Of a stretch of DNA of 49,964 nt, positions 15,952-23,734 are shown one piece after another. Both the position numbers and the translations under genes were made by a program. How positions within the stretch are numbered: the first letter of the stretch is position 1; each line of letters begins with the position of its first letter. The stretch is taken from assembly GCF_003350345.1 (NCBI RefSeq), contig NZ_QNVJ01000015.1, forward strand, positions 1 to 49,964. Direction: 5' to 3'. The notes beneath the pieces were generated by a model. The model was not told the DNA's origin and did no database searches. It was given only the letters and a program-made list of their open reading frames with translations. Source of the DNA: Alkalilacustris brevis. Lineage in GTDB: Bacteria; Pseudomonadota; Alphaproteobacteria; Rhodobacterales; Rhodobacteraceae.

Positions 15952-17363
15952 AATCAGTCGATTATGAATCCGTCATGGCCCGGCGCAACGAAACGATGCT
16001 TTCGGCGCTCGGCCTCGATTATGCGCCCTTCCTGCAGCATCCGGTTACCTTCGACTATGAGGCGCTGATGGCGCAGGTTGCCTACAGCCTGGATGCGGTG
16101 CGGGAAATTCAGGCGTGCGCCGGGGTGGGAGATACCGCGCTGATCGAGCTGCGCCAGATCAACCGGCTGGTGCGCAAGCTCGCACCGAAAGGCAGGGGTG
16201 CACGCATCTTCGTCAAGGACGAGGCCGCCAACCCCTCAGGCAGCTACAAGGCCCGGCGCGCGGCCTTGAGCCTGCACCACGCCAAGGCATCCGGTTTCAA
16301 GGGAGCGGTCGCTGCAACCAGCGGCAACTACGGTGCCGCGGTGGCCAGCCAGGCGGCGATGCGCGGTCTCGATTGCATTGTCGTGCAGGAAGTCTTCGAC
16401 AGTCTCGGTATCGGCCAGCCCGAGATCGTCGAAAAGGGCCGCGCCTGCGAAGTCTACGGCGCCGAAGTGCTGCAGCTTTCGGTCGGGCCGGAGCTGTTCT
16501 ACCAGTTCTTGCGCGTTCTCGAGGAAACGGGCTATTTCAATGCCTCGCTCTACACCCCCTATGCGATTGCGGGCGTCGAGCCGCTGGGCGTCGAGATCGT
16601 GGAGCAGATGAAAGCGGCGACCGGCGCCGCCCCCGATGCCGTGATCTGCACGCATGCGGGCGGGGGCAACCTGACAGGCACCGCGCGCGGGTTGATCAAG
16701 GCAGGCGCAAGCGCGTGCAAGGTCATCGCCGCCAGTGTCGATCTGGCCGGCCTGCACATGGCAAGCGATACGGATTTCAACCGCAAGCACTTCACCACCG
16801 GTCATACGGGCTTCGGCATTCCCTTCGCCGGCTGGCCCGACCGGACCGACGTGCCCCGCAACGCCGCGCGGGCGTTGCGCTACATGGACCGCTACCTTCT
16901 CGTGAAACAGGGCGAGGTGTTCTACGTTACCGAGGCGCTGGCCCGCCTGGAGGGGCTCGAGCGCGGGCCGGCGGGAAATATTGCGCTCGCGGCGGCCATC
17001 GCACTGGCGCAGGAAATGAACGCCGATCAGACCATCGTGGTGCAGGAGACCGAATATGCGGGCGCGGGCAAGCAGCCTTCAGCCCAGCTCAGTTTCGCGC
17101 GCGATCGTGGTATCGATATCCGCCGCGGCGACCCAGAGGATGAAGTGCCCGGCACTTCGGTTGTCATCCCTGACCATCCCTCACGGCTCAAACTGCGCGA
17201 TGTCGATCTGCCCCGCGTCCGCAAGAGCTTGATCCGCAAGGCAAAGGGGATGATGCCGGAAGGCAGCGCCCTGAACCAGGAGGATATCGACTTTCTGGCC
17301 GCAGAGACCCGAAGTGTCCCGCAATTCGTTCGTGACTGCCTCAAGGCCATGTCCGACAGATAA
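15948..17363 (+). CDS. ortB: 2-amino-4-oxopentanoate thiolase subunit OrtB (PLP enzyme)
   Basis: The 471-residue fold-type II PLP enzyme is related to threonine synthase and matches OrtB in length. The PLP lysine is in NPSGSYKARR (Lys near 101), a TSGNYGAAV segment lies near 124-132, and the phosphate-binding loop HAGGGNLTGTARG is near residue 230. With OrtA it thiolytically splits 2-amino-4-oxopentanoate to alanine and acetyl-CoA. It starts in an ATGA overlap with ortA. It is the last gene of the locus; 55 bases after its stop an IS5-type end begins, so downstream genes may have been lost. Confidence 0.85.
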   Translation: MKSVDYESVMARRNETMLSALGLDYAPFLQHPVTFDYEALMAQVAYSLDAVREIQACAGVGDTALIELRQINRLVRKLAPKGRGARIFVKDEAANPSGSYKARRAALSLHHAKASGFKGAVAATSGNYGAAVASQAAMRGLDCIVVQEVFDSLGIGQPEIVEKGRACEVYGAEVLQLSVGPELFYQFLRVLEETGYFNASLYTPYAIAGVEPLGVEIVEQMKAATGAAPDAVICTHAGGGNLTGTARGLIKAGASACKVIAASVDLAGLHMASDTDFNRKHFTTGHTGFGIPFAGWPDRTDVPRNAARALRYMDRYLLVKQGEVFYVTEALARLEGLERGPAGNIALAAAIALAQEMNADQTIVVQETEYAGAGKQPSAQLSFARDRGIDIRRGDPEDEVPGTSVVIPDHPSRLKLRDVDLPRVRKSLIRKAKGMMPEGSALNQEDIDFLAAETRSVPQFVRDCLKAMSDR

Positions 17364-17417
17364 CGAACAGCCGGCGGTGATCGATCACCTCACCCATCGT
17401 TGCCACATCCTGGAGAC

Positions 17418-17745
17418 GGCTTTGTTGCACAAATCGGGTGATGGCCGGGATTCACGTGGGAAATCCAGCATGATAGCTGGAGGGCATGAGCAGTTGGTCC
17501 CCCACGAAGTACAAGACCAGGAACTGGCCTTCGTACAACACCGCGCTGAAGCAACGCGGGTCGGCGCCCTTCGATTCGCTGTCGATCGCGATGTTGAAAA
17601 GCGTGCGTTTCCGGCGTCTACTTGCAAGCATTCGGCACTCCCCATGTCGCCCAGGAGCTCCGCCTCGGGCTGGTGGGCTGGCCCCCGACGCTGGGGGCTC
17701 TGTTGATGCCGTCAGGAGGGGGCACCCACGCCATCAACAGAGACG
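17418..17745 (+). mobile_element. IS5-family insertion sequence remnant
   Basis: GGCTTTGTTGCACAAATCG at 17418 is an IS5-family terminal inverted repeat. An ATG at 17486 opens a frame with MSSWSPTKYKTRNWPSYN then ALKQRGS, the transposase N-terminus of this family, but homology ends after about 25 codons and the catalytic domain is missing. An 11-bp inverted repeat CTCTGTTGATG / CATCAACAGAG at 17698-17708 and 17732-17742 resembles IS ends and may mark a second event or a terminator. The interval 17746-17928 is open for about 55 codons in one frame but matches nothing I know, and then becomes AT-rich before the tRNA. Confidence 0.7.
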
Positions 17746-17928
17746 CATGACACTGCAAACAAGCGACTCGACCGGCTGGACGTGGAAGGGGCAACCCCGC
17801 GGGTCGTTGCCCATGGGCGGCAGCGGCTTGTCCCGCACATTCCAGGGCGAGCCGAGTCAGTGTGGGGGATATCGTGGGGTTATGAAATTGTGATTACTGA
17901 TATAAAACAATCATTTAAGTAAATATAT

Positions 17929-18016
17929 TGGCGGAAGGGGTGGGATTCGAACCCACGGATGGTTGCCCATCGGCGGTTTTCAAGACCGCTGCAATCGACC
18001 ACTCTGCCACCCTTCC
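17929..18016 (-). tRNA. tRNA-Ser (anticodon UGA)
   Basis: The minus strand reads GGAAGGGTGGCAGAGTGGTC at the 5' end. It has an anticodon loop CTTGAAA with TGA, a long variable arm (GATGGGCAACCATC), the T-loop GGTTCGAATCC and an encoded CCA. The acceptor stem GGAAGGG/CCCTTCC pairs fully. The variable arm and D-loop identify serine; UGA reads UCA and related codons. Confidence 0.95.
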
Positions 18017-18166
18017 TGCCGCGCGAAACTAGTCGCGCGGTCATGATTCTGAAAGGGGGGTATGACGGCGCACGGGCTTGTCATGGCGCCCCGGCGCCGT
18101 CACAATGCGTGCATCACCCGCAAGGCGGGCCGCAACGATAACCGACACCGCGCGAGGGCAGGCGAC

Positions 18167-18586
18167 ATGCACGCAAGGAGCATCTTCATTTCGCTGGCCG
18201 GGTTCGGCCTGCTTGGGGCCGGGCTGGCCGCCTGTATGCAACTTTCGCCGCCCGTTTCGGGCCAGGCGCTTTATGAAGAGAACTGCGCCGTCTGCCACGG
18301 CCCCGGCGGCCGGGGAGACGGACCCGCGGCGGGCGCCTATTCGCAGCCCCTACCCGACCTGACCACACTGGCCGCGCGCAACGATGGCACATTTCCCATG
18401 CGCCAGGTGATGTCGAAAATCGACGGATACACCCGCGGCGCACGCGTGGGCGAGGAGGGCATGCCGGAAATGGGTGCGCTGCTGGAAGGCGATGTCGTAC
18501 GCTTCGACTCGGGCGATGGCATCCTGACGCCCACGCCCGTCAAGTTGATCGCACTGGCCGAATACCTCGAAACCATCCAGCGATAG
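18167..18586 (+). CDS. Class I c-type cytochrome lipoprotein
   Basis: The 139-residue protein has a lipoprotein-like signal (LGAGLAACM, acylated Cys near residue 22) and a single haem c site CAVCHG near residues 42-47, with a likely Met axial ligand in GMPEMG further on. It would sit in the periplasm, tethered to the inner membrane, and carry electrons; the partner is unknown. The start at 18167 gives the signal peptide directly, and earlier in-frame codons lack one. It lies between tRNA-Ser and rpiA on the same strand. Confidence 0.85.
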   Translation: MHARSIFISLAGFGLLGAGLAACMQLSPPVSGQALYEENCAVCHGPGGRGDGPAAGAYSQPLPDLTTLAARNDGTFPMRQVMSKIDGYTRGARVGEEGMPEMGALLEGDVVRFDSGDGILTPTPVKLIALAEYLETIQR

Positions 18587-18665
18587 GCCGGGCCGGTTTT
18601 CCCCTCGCGGCGCCCGCGCGGCTGGCCTATAAGGCCGCAAAGTCCAGATGCGGAGCAATTGCAGA

Positions 18666-19454
18666 ATGGCCGGACAGCTCTCTCCGATCGACAAGGCGAA
18701 ATATGCCGCCGCGCGCCGCGCGATCGATTTCGTCGAAAATGGTATGCGCGTGGGGCTGGGCACCGGCTCGACCGCCGCTTGGATGGTGCGTTGCCTGGGC
18801 ACACGGGTGCGCGAAGGCGGGCTGAAGATCACCGCCGTGGCGACATCGACCCGCACGGCCGAACTGGCGCGGCAGGTCGGCATAGATGTGGTGGAACTGG
18901 ATGAAGCCGGGTGGCTGGATCTCACCATCGACGGCGCCGACGAATTCGACCCTGAACTGGCGCTGATCAAGGGGGGCGGCGGCGCGCTGTTGCAGGAAAA
19001 GATCGTGGCGACCGCCTCGGACCGGATGATCGTGATCACCGATATCGCCAAGGAGGTGAGCGTGCTGGGCCGCTTTCCGCTGCCTGTCGAGGTCATCCCC
19101 TTCGGCTGGAAAGCCACCCGTGCGCTGATCGAGGAAACGCTTGCCGGACTCGATGTGCTGGGCCATGAGGTGACGCTGCGGATGGACGGCGATGCCCCGT
19201 TCCGCACCGATGAGGGCAACCTGATCCTCGACCTGGCCTTGATGCGCATCGGCAACCCCAGGCAGGTGTCGCTGGTGCTCAACCAGATCCCCGGCATTGT
19301 CGAGAACGGGTTGTTCATCGACATCTGCGACATGGTGGTTATCGGCAATGGTGACGGCCGGGTGGAGCTGCGCGAAGCCGGGACAGGCAAGATCACCCAT
19401 GACCAGGTGGATTTCGCCGAAGCCGATAATCTGTTTCGCGATCTCGACGCCTGA
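18666..19454 (+). CDS. rpiA: Ribose-5-phosphate isomerase A
   Basis: The 262-residue enzyme interconverts ribose 5-phosphate and ribulose 5-phosphate in the pentose phosphate and Calvin-type pathways. Diagnostic motifs are GLGTGSTAAWM (30-40), TIDGADEFD (88-96) and IKGGGGALLQEK (101-112), with the catalytic Glu in the last, and GRFPLPVEVIPFG later. The ATG at 18666 (MAGQLSPIDKAK) follows the usual N-terminus; the in-frame start at 18648 would add six residues. Glutathione reductase follows after 134 bases that contain a dispersed repeat, so the two genes may not be fully co-transcribed. Confidence 0.95.
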   Translation: MAGQLSPIDKAKYAAARRAIDFVENGMRVGLGTGSTAAWMVRCLGTRVREGGLKITAVATSTRTAELARQVGIDVVELDEAGWLDLTIDGADEFDPELALIKGGGGALLQEKIVATASDRMIVITDIAKEVSVLGRFPLPVEVIPFGWKATRALIEETLAGLDVLGHEVTLRMDGDAPFRTDEGNLILDLALMRIGNPRQVSLVLNQIPGIVENGLFIDICDMVVIGNGDGRVELREAGTGKITHDQVDFAEADNLFRDLDA

Positions 19455-19510
19455 GCGGGCAGCGCCTCGCCCCGGCGGGCAAGGCCGGTTCCGGTTGCAG
19501 GCTGCGGGAT

Positions 19511-19545
19511 GCCTTCGGCGAGGATATTTTTACCAAGAAGAAGGG
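19511..19545 (+). repeat. Dispersed GAGGATATTTTT repeat, copy 1
   Basis: GCCTTCGGCGAGGATATTTTTACCAAGAAGAA matches the 3' half of the copy at 41588-41653 (shared GCCTTCGGCG, GAGGATATTTTT, CCAAGAAGA). Here it lacks the large GC hairpins and lies in the rpiA-gor gap. It may be a decayed copy of a family repeat that can act as a terminator. Confidence 0.7.
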
Positions 19546-19588
19546 CCGCGCCACATATGGTGCCGAGCCGGGACAAAGAGGAGACAGC

Positions 19589-20947
19589 ATGGCCTTCGAC
19601 TATGACCTGTTCGTGATTGGCGGCGGCTCGGGCGGGGTGCGGGCGGCGCGGGTTTCGGCGCAACTGGGCGCACGCGTCGGGCTGGCCGAGGAATACCGCA
19701 TGGGCGGCACCTGTGTCATTCGGGGCTGCGTACCCAAGAAGCTGATGGTCTTCGCCTCGGCCTATCCGGATGCGATCGAGGATGCGCGCGCCTATGGCTG
19801 GCAGGCCGAAGCCGGAAGCTTTGACTGGACAGCGTTCAAGGGCAAGCTGCATGCCGAGCTTGACCGGCTGGAAGGGCTGTACCGGGCCAACGCGCAGAAG
19901 GCAGGCGTGACGATCCATGACGCCCGCGCCATGCTTGTGGGGCCGCAGCGCGTACGCCTGGCCAGTGGCGAGGAATTCACCGCCGAGCGGATACTCGTGG
20001 CCACGGGCGGGCGGCCTTTCGTGCCCGGGAAATGGGCGGACCTGCCTGTGTTGACCTCGAACGAGATCTTTCACCTGGAGGCCTTGCCCGAGTCGATCCT
20101 GATCATCGGCGGCGGTTTCATCGCCTGCGAATTCGCCTGCATCCTGAGCGGTCTGGGCGTCAAGGTCACACAATTTTACCGGGGCGCGCAGATCCTGCGC
20201 GGCTTTGACGGCGAGGCACGCGGGCATCTGGCCGAGATGATGCGCGAACGCGGGATCGACCTGCATGTCGGCACCGACCCGGTCGAGATCGAAGAGGCAC
20301 CCGGCGGCTTGCGCGTGAAGGATACCGGTGGGCATGAGCAGGTCTTCGCGCAGGTGATGTTCGCCACCGGGCGGGTGCCCAATACGCAGGACATGGGGCT
20401 GGAGGATGCCGGCGTCGTTCTGGGCCGGCGCGGCGAGATCGTGGTGGACGAACAATCGCGGACATCGGCGCCCGGCATTCATGCGGTGGGCGATGTGACC
20501 GACCGGATCAACCTGACGCCGGTGGCGATTCGCGAGGGACAGGCCTTTGCCGAGGCGGTTTTCGGCGGCAAACCCGTCACAGCCGATCACGAGTTGGTCG
20601 CCAGCGCGGTGTTCACCCGCCCGGAACTGGGCACCATAGGCCTGACCGAGGAAGAAGTGCGCGAAAACGAGGCCGTGGATATCTATGCCGCCTCTTTCCG
20701 TGCGATGCACAGCGCCTTTGCCGGGCGGTCCGACAGGGTGTTGATGAAGCTGGTGGTCTCTCGGGCGACACAGAAGGTGCTGGGCTGCCACATCGTCGCT
20801 GACAATGCGGGCGAGATGATCCAGCTTGCCGCCATCGCCATCAAGATGGGGGCGACCAAGGCCGATTTCGACCGCACGGTGGCTGTGCATCCGACCATGG
20901 CGGAGGAACTGGTCACGATGAAGGTGCCGGTGCGCACTTTTCCCTGA
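19589..20947 (+). CDS. gor: Glutathione-disulfide reductase
   Basis: The 452-residue FAD enzyme reduces glutathione disulfide with NADPH in the cytoplasm. An FAD-binding GGGSGG lies at 11-16, the redox disulfide motif GGTCVIRGCVPKK at 39-51 (Cys 42 and 47), the NADPH-binding IIGGGFIACEFA near 171-182, and the C-terminal dimer and active-site VHPTMAEE near residue 437. Start ATG 19589 follows AGAGGAGACAGC. It is separated from rpiA by a dispersed repeat. The sequence is complete and ordinary. Confidence 0.95.
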   Translation: MAFDYDLFVIGGGSGGVRAARVSAQLGARVGLAEEYRMGGTCVIRGCVPKKLMVFASAYPDAIEDARAYGWQAEAGSFDWTAFKGKLHAELDRLEGLYRANAQKAGVTIHDARAMLVGPQRVRLASGEEFTAERILVATGGRPFVPGKWADLPVLTSNEIFHLEALPESILIIGGGFIACEFACILSGLGVKVTQFYRGAQILRGFDGEARGHLAEMMRERGIDLHVGTDPVEIEEAPGGLRVKDTGGHEQVFAQVMFATGRVPNTQDMGLEDAGVVLGRRGEIVVDEQSRTSAPGIHAVGDVTDRINLTPVAIREGQAFAEAVFGGKPVTADHELVASAVFTRPELGTIGLTEEEVRENEAVDIYAASFRAMHSAFAGRSDRVLMKLVVSRATQKVLGCHIVADNAGEMIQLAAIAIKMGATKADFDRTVAVHPTMAEELVTMKVPVRTFP

Positions 20948-21252
20948 GAACCGCGCCGGGCATCCGCACGCTGAGTTGACATTTACGCGACCCGGGGCGC
21001 TTTCATCCTTTGCCGCAAGGGGGCGACATGCGATAAGGCCTTTCTGCTGGGCGATCTGAGCCTTTATGCCTCAGGGCGCGCGGATGCAGGGGCGGCGCGG
21101 CGCTTGCGCAAAGCGGGGCAAGCAAGTGGCACCCCGCTGTTGCGGCATGTCGGGCCTTGCCGTATGACCCTGCGGAAACAGTTTTGGCGCAGGCCCCACG
21201 GGCCGGAGGAATGCGTTTCACCCATTCGAGCATCACGAAGGAGCAGCAGCTT
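20948..21252. other. Intergenic region gor-hflK, nothing recognised
   Basis: The 305 bases between gor and hflK contain no coding frame I can support, no repeat shared with the rest of the window and no clear terminator. It presumably holds the hflK promoter. Confidence 0.5.
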
Positions 21253-22392
21253 ATGTCCAATACTGGCGGACCCTGGGGAGGGCGCGGCTCGGGCGGCGGC
21301 GACAAAGGCCGTGGCACGGGCGGGCGTCCGGGCAACAGCGGCGGCGACAAGCCCCCGATCCCCGAAATCGACGATCTCGTGCGCAAGGGCCAACAGCAAT
21401 TGCGCGTATTGATGGGCGGCGGCGGCAAGAACGGCGGCGGCAGCGGCGGCGGTGACGGCGGCTTTCCGCGCCGCGGCATCGTGCTCGGCGGGCTGGCGCT
21501 GGTGGCGCTGTGGGCCTTTGCCTCGTTCTACACCGTCAAGCCCGAGGAACGCTCGGTCGAGCTTTTGTTCGGCAGCTACTACAAGCAGGGTAATCCGGGG
21601 CTGAACTTTGCCCCCTGGCCGATCGTCACCCATGAAATCGTGCAGGTGACCGGCGAGCGTGTGACCGATGTCGGCACCGGCCGCGCCGGGCTCGACACCG
21701 GCCTGATGCTGACCCGCGACGAGGCGGTGGTGGATATCGAGTTCCAGGTCGTCTGGAACATCTCGAACCCTGCCAACTTCCTGTTCAATCTGTCCACGCC
21801 GATGGAAACGGTGCGGGCCGTGTCGGAATCGGCGATGCGCGACATCATCGCGCGCTCGGAACTGTCGCCGATCCTCAACCGGGACCGGGGCGCCATCGCT
21901 GCCGATCTGCGGCAGGCGGCACAGGGCACGCTCGACAGCTATGACGCCGGGATCAACATCATCCGGGTCAACTTCGACAAGGCCGACCCGCCGGCGCAGG
22001 TGATCGACAGTTTCCGCGAAGTGCAGGCCGCACGGCAGGAGCGCGACCGGCTGGAACGCCAGGCCGACGCCTATGCCAACAGGGTTCTGGCCGCCGCCCG
22101 CGGCGAGGCCGCGCAGATCCAGGAAGAGGCCGAAGCCTACAGGGCCGAGGTGATCAACAACGCCGAGGGTGAGGCCAGCCGCTTCGTCTCGGTCTGGGAA
22201 GAATACGTCAAGGCGCCTGAAGTCACGCGCCGCCGGATGTATCTGGAAACCATGGAACGCGTGCTGGGCGAGATCGACATGGTGCTGCTTGACGGTGTCG
22301 GCGGCGACGAAGCCGGCGCCGGGGGCGTGGTGCCCTACCTGCCACTCAATGAACTGCGGCGCCGTCCGGCGACCACCGAAGGGGGCAACTGA
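21253..22392 (+). CDS. hflK: FtsH protease modulator HflK
   Basis: The 379-residue SPFH/prohibitin-family protein forms, with HflC, the membrane complex that surrounds and modulates the FtsH protease. A Gly-rich disordered N-terminus (1-72) is followed by one transmembrane helix (about 75-92) and the periplasmic SPFH domain beginning YTVKPEERSVELLFG. A helical, charged region (about 255-310, RQERDRLERQADAYANRV) precedes the C-terminus. ATG 21253 (MSNTGGPWGG) follows AGGAGCAGCAGCTT. The stop overlaps the hflC ATG region by one base. Confidence 0.94.
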   Translation: MSNTGGPWGGRGSGGGDKGRGTGGRPGNSGGDKPPIPEIDDLVRKGQQQLRVLMGGGGKNGGGSGGGDGGFPRRGIVLGGLALVALWAFASFYTVKPEERSVELLFGSYYKQGNPGLNFAPWPIVTHEIVQVTGERVTDVGTGRAGLDTGLMLTRDEAVVDIEFQVVWNISNPANFLFNLSTPMETVRAVSESAMRDIIARSELSPILNRDRGAIAADLRQAAQGTLDSYDAGINIIRVNFDKADPPAQVIDSFREVQAARQERDRLERQADAYANRVLAAARGEAAQIQEEAEAYRAEVINNAEGEASRFVSVWEEYVKAPEVTRRRMYLETMERVLGEIDMVLLDGVGGDEAGAGGVVPYLPLNELRRRPATTEGGN

Positions 22393-23351
22393 TGAAACGT
22401 ACTGCCATGATATTGCCCGTACTGGTCGTTCTGGGTGCTCTGGGCATTTCGGCACTGTTCGTCGTGGACGAGCGCGAGAACGTGCTGGTGTTGCAGTTCG
22501 GCCAGGTCAAGCAGGTGCGGACCGAGCCGGGCCTGGGTTACAAGATCCCGCTCATTCAGGAGGTCGTGCGTTACGACGCGCGTATCCTCGGGCTGCAATC
22601 GCAGCCGCTGGAAATCACCCCGCTCGATGACCGCCGCCTGGTGGTCGATGCCTTCATGCGCTGGCGCATCGTCAATGTCGTCGATTTCCGCGAAGCGGTG
22701 GGGATCGAGGGCGTGATGGCGGCGCAGGGCCGGCTGGAACGCATCCTGAACGCCGCGATCCGCGAAGTTCTGGGGGCGGTGCCCTCGGGCGCGGTGCTGT
22801 CGGAAGACCGCACGGTGCTGATGAACCGCATTCGCGACCTGGCGCGTCGTCAGGCGGCGACGCTGGGGGTCGAGGTGATCGACGTGCGGCTGACCCGCAC
22901 CGACCTGCCCGAGCAGAACCTCGAGGCCACCTTCGCGCGGATGCGTGCCGAGCGGGAACGCGAAGCCGCAGACGAGATCGCCCGCGGTAACGAGGCTGCT
23001 CAGCGGGTGCGCGCGCTTGCCGACCGCACCGTGGTCGAGCTGGTGTCGTCGGCGCGGCGTGAATCCGAGATCATCCGCGGTGAGGCCGACGCCCGCCGCA
23101 ACGCGATCTATGCCGATGCTTTCGGCCTTGATCCGGAGTTTTTCTCGTTCACCCGTTCGCTGACCTCATATGAGCGCGCGATGAAGAGCGAGAACACCTC
23201 GATGGTGATGCGCCCCGATAGCGAGTTCTTCAGCTATCTGCGCAGTGCGGGCGGCGCCGGGTTACCGGATATGTCGACCATACTGCCCGAACTGCCCGAA
23301 GAGCAGGATGAACCGGCCTCCGAGACGCCGGGCGAGCCGCTTCTGCAATGA
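22392..23351 (+). CDS. hflC: FtsH protease modulator HflC
   Basis: The 319-residue partner of HflK has an N-terminal transmembrane anchor (about 5-25) and an SPFH domain (VVDERENVLVLQFGQVKQVR). A coiled region RMRAEREREAADEIARGNEA follows, and an acidic tail rich in Glu and Pro completes it. The TGATG overlap with hflK indicates coupling and equal stoichiometry. The 3' end overlaps the DUF2065 gene by four bases, completing a three-gene unit. Confidence 0.95.
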   Translation: MKRTAMILPVLVVLGALGISALFVVDERENVLVLQFGQVKQVRTEPGLGYKIPLIQEVVRYDARILGLQSQPLEITPLDDRRLVVDAFMRWRIVNVVDFREAVGIEGVMAAQGRLERILNAAIREVLGAVPSGAVLSEDRTVLMNRIRDLARRQAATLGVEVIDVRLTRTDLPEQNLEATFARMRAEREREAADEIARGNEAAQRVRALADRTVVELVSSARRESEIIRGEADARRNAIYADAFGLDPEFFSFTRSLTSYERAMKSENTSMVMRPDSEFFSYLRSAGGAGLPDMSTILPELPEEQDEPASETPGEPLLQ

Positions 23352-23545
23352 TCGGCTATGTCCTGCTGGCCCTCGGGCTGGTTCTTGTGGTGGAGGGGCT
23401 GGTGTTCGCACTGGCCCCTTCGCGTCTGGAGGACCTGTTGGCCACGATCACGCGCATTCCCCCCGCGACCCGGCGCATGATCGGGCTGGTCGCGCTGGCG
23501 GTGGGTGTGGTGCTGATCTGGCTTGCCCGCGCGCTAGGTGTCTGA
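23348..23545 (+). CDS. DUF2065 family small membrane protein
   Basis: The 65-residue protein has two hydrophobic helices (about 3-22 and 42-62) separated by LAPSRLEDLLATITRIPPAT, the DUF2065 pattern. Members are often encoded beside hflC. The function is unknown, but the ATGA overlap with hflC suggests a role in, or dosage matching with, the HflKC complex. A strong palindrome follows the stop. Confidence 0.85.
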   Translation: MIGYVLLALGLVLVVEGLVFALAPSRLEDLLATITRIPPATRRMIGLVALAVGVVLIWLARALGV

Positions 23546-23558
23546 AGGCGTGCGCAGG

Positions 23559-23580
23559 CCGTGGCGGCGCGCCGCCACGG
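23559..23580 (+). terminator. Palindrome after hflKC unit
   Basis: CCGTGGCGG-CGCG-CCGCCACGG is a perfect 22-base palindrome with a 9-bp stem and 4-nt loop, 14 bases after the DUF2065 stop, followed by CAGGTTTAAC. The T-tract is weak, but position and stability suggest transcription termination of hflK-hflC-DUF2065. Confidence 0.55.
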
Positions 23581-23734
23581 CAGGTTTAACACATCGCCGG
23601 TTGGGGCCAGACGGGTTCACGTCTGATTGAGTTTGCCAACAAACCTTTGCGTCTGCCCGAGACCAGCCTATCTAGGGAGAAGCGCCTGCGGCAGCTTCAG
23701 GACGACGCGCGCAGCGAAGCGAGAGGAGATTGCT

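Noticed and set aside
18350-20890. 846-codon open frame on the minus strand
   Set aside because: It is antisense to cytochrome c, rpiA and gor, which have clear motifs, and it crosses their intergenic gaps without a conserved domain.
21283-21470. Gly-rich stretch in hflK as a tandem repeat
   Set aside because: It is irregular and typical of the disordered HflK N-terminus, so not a separate repeat feature.
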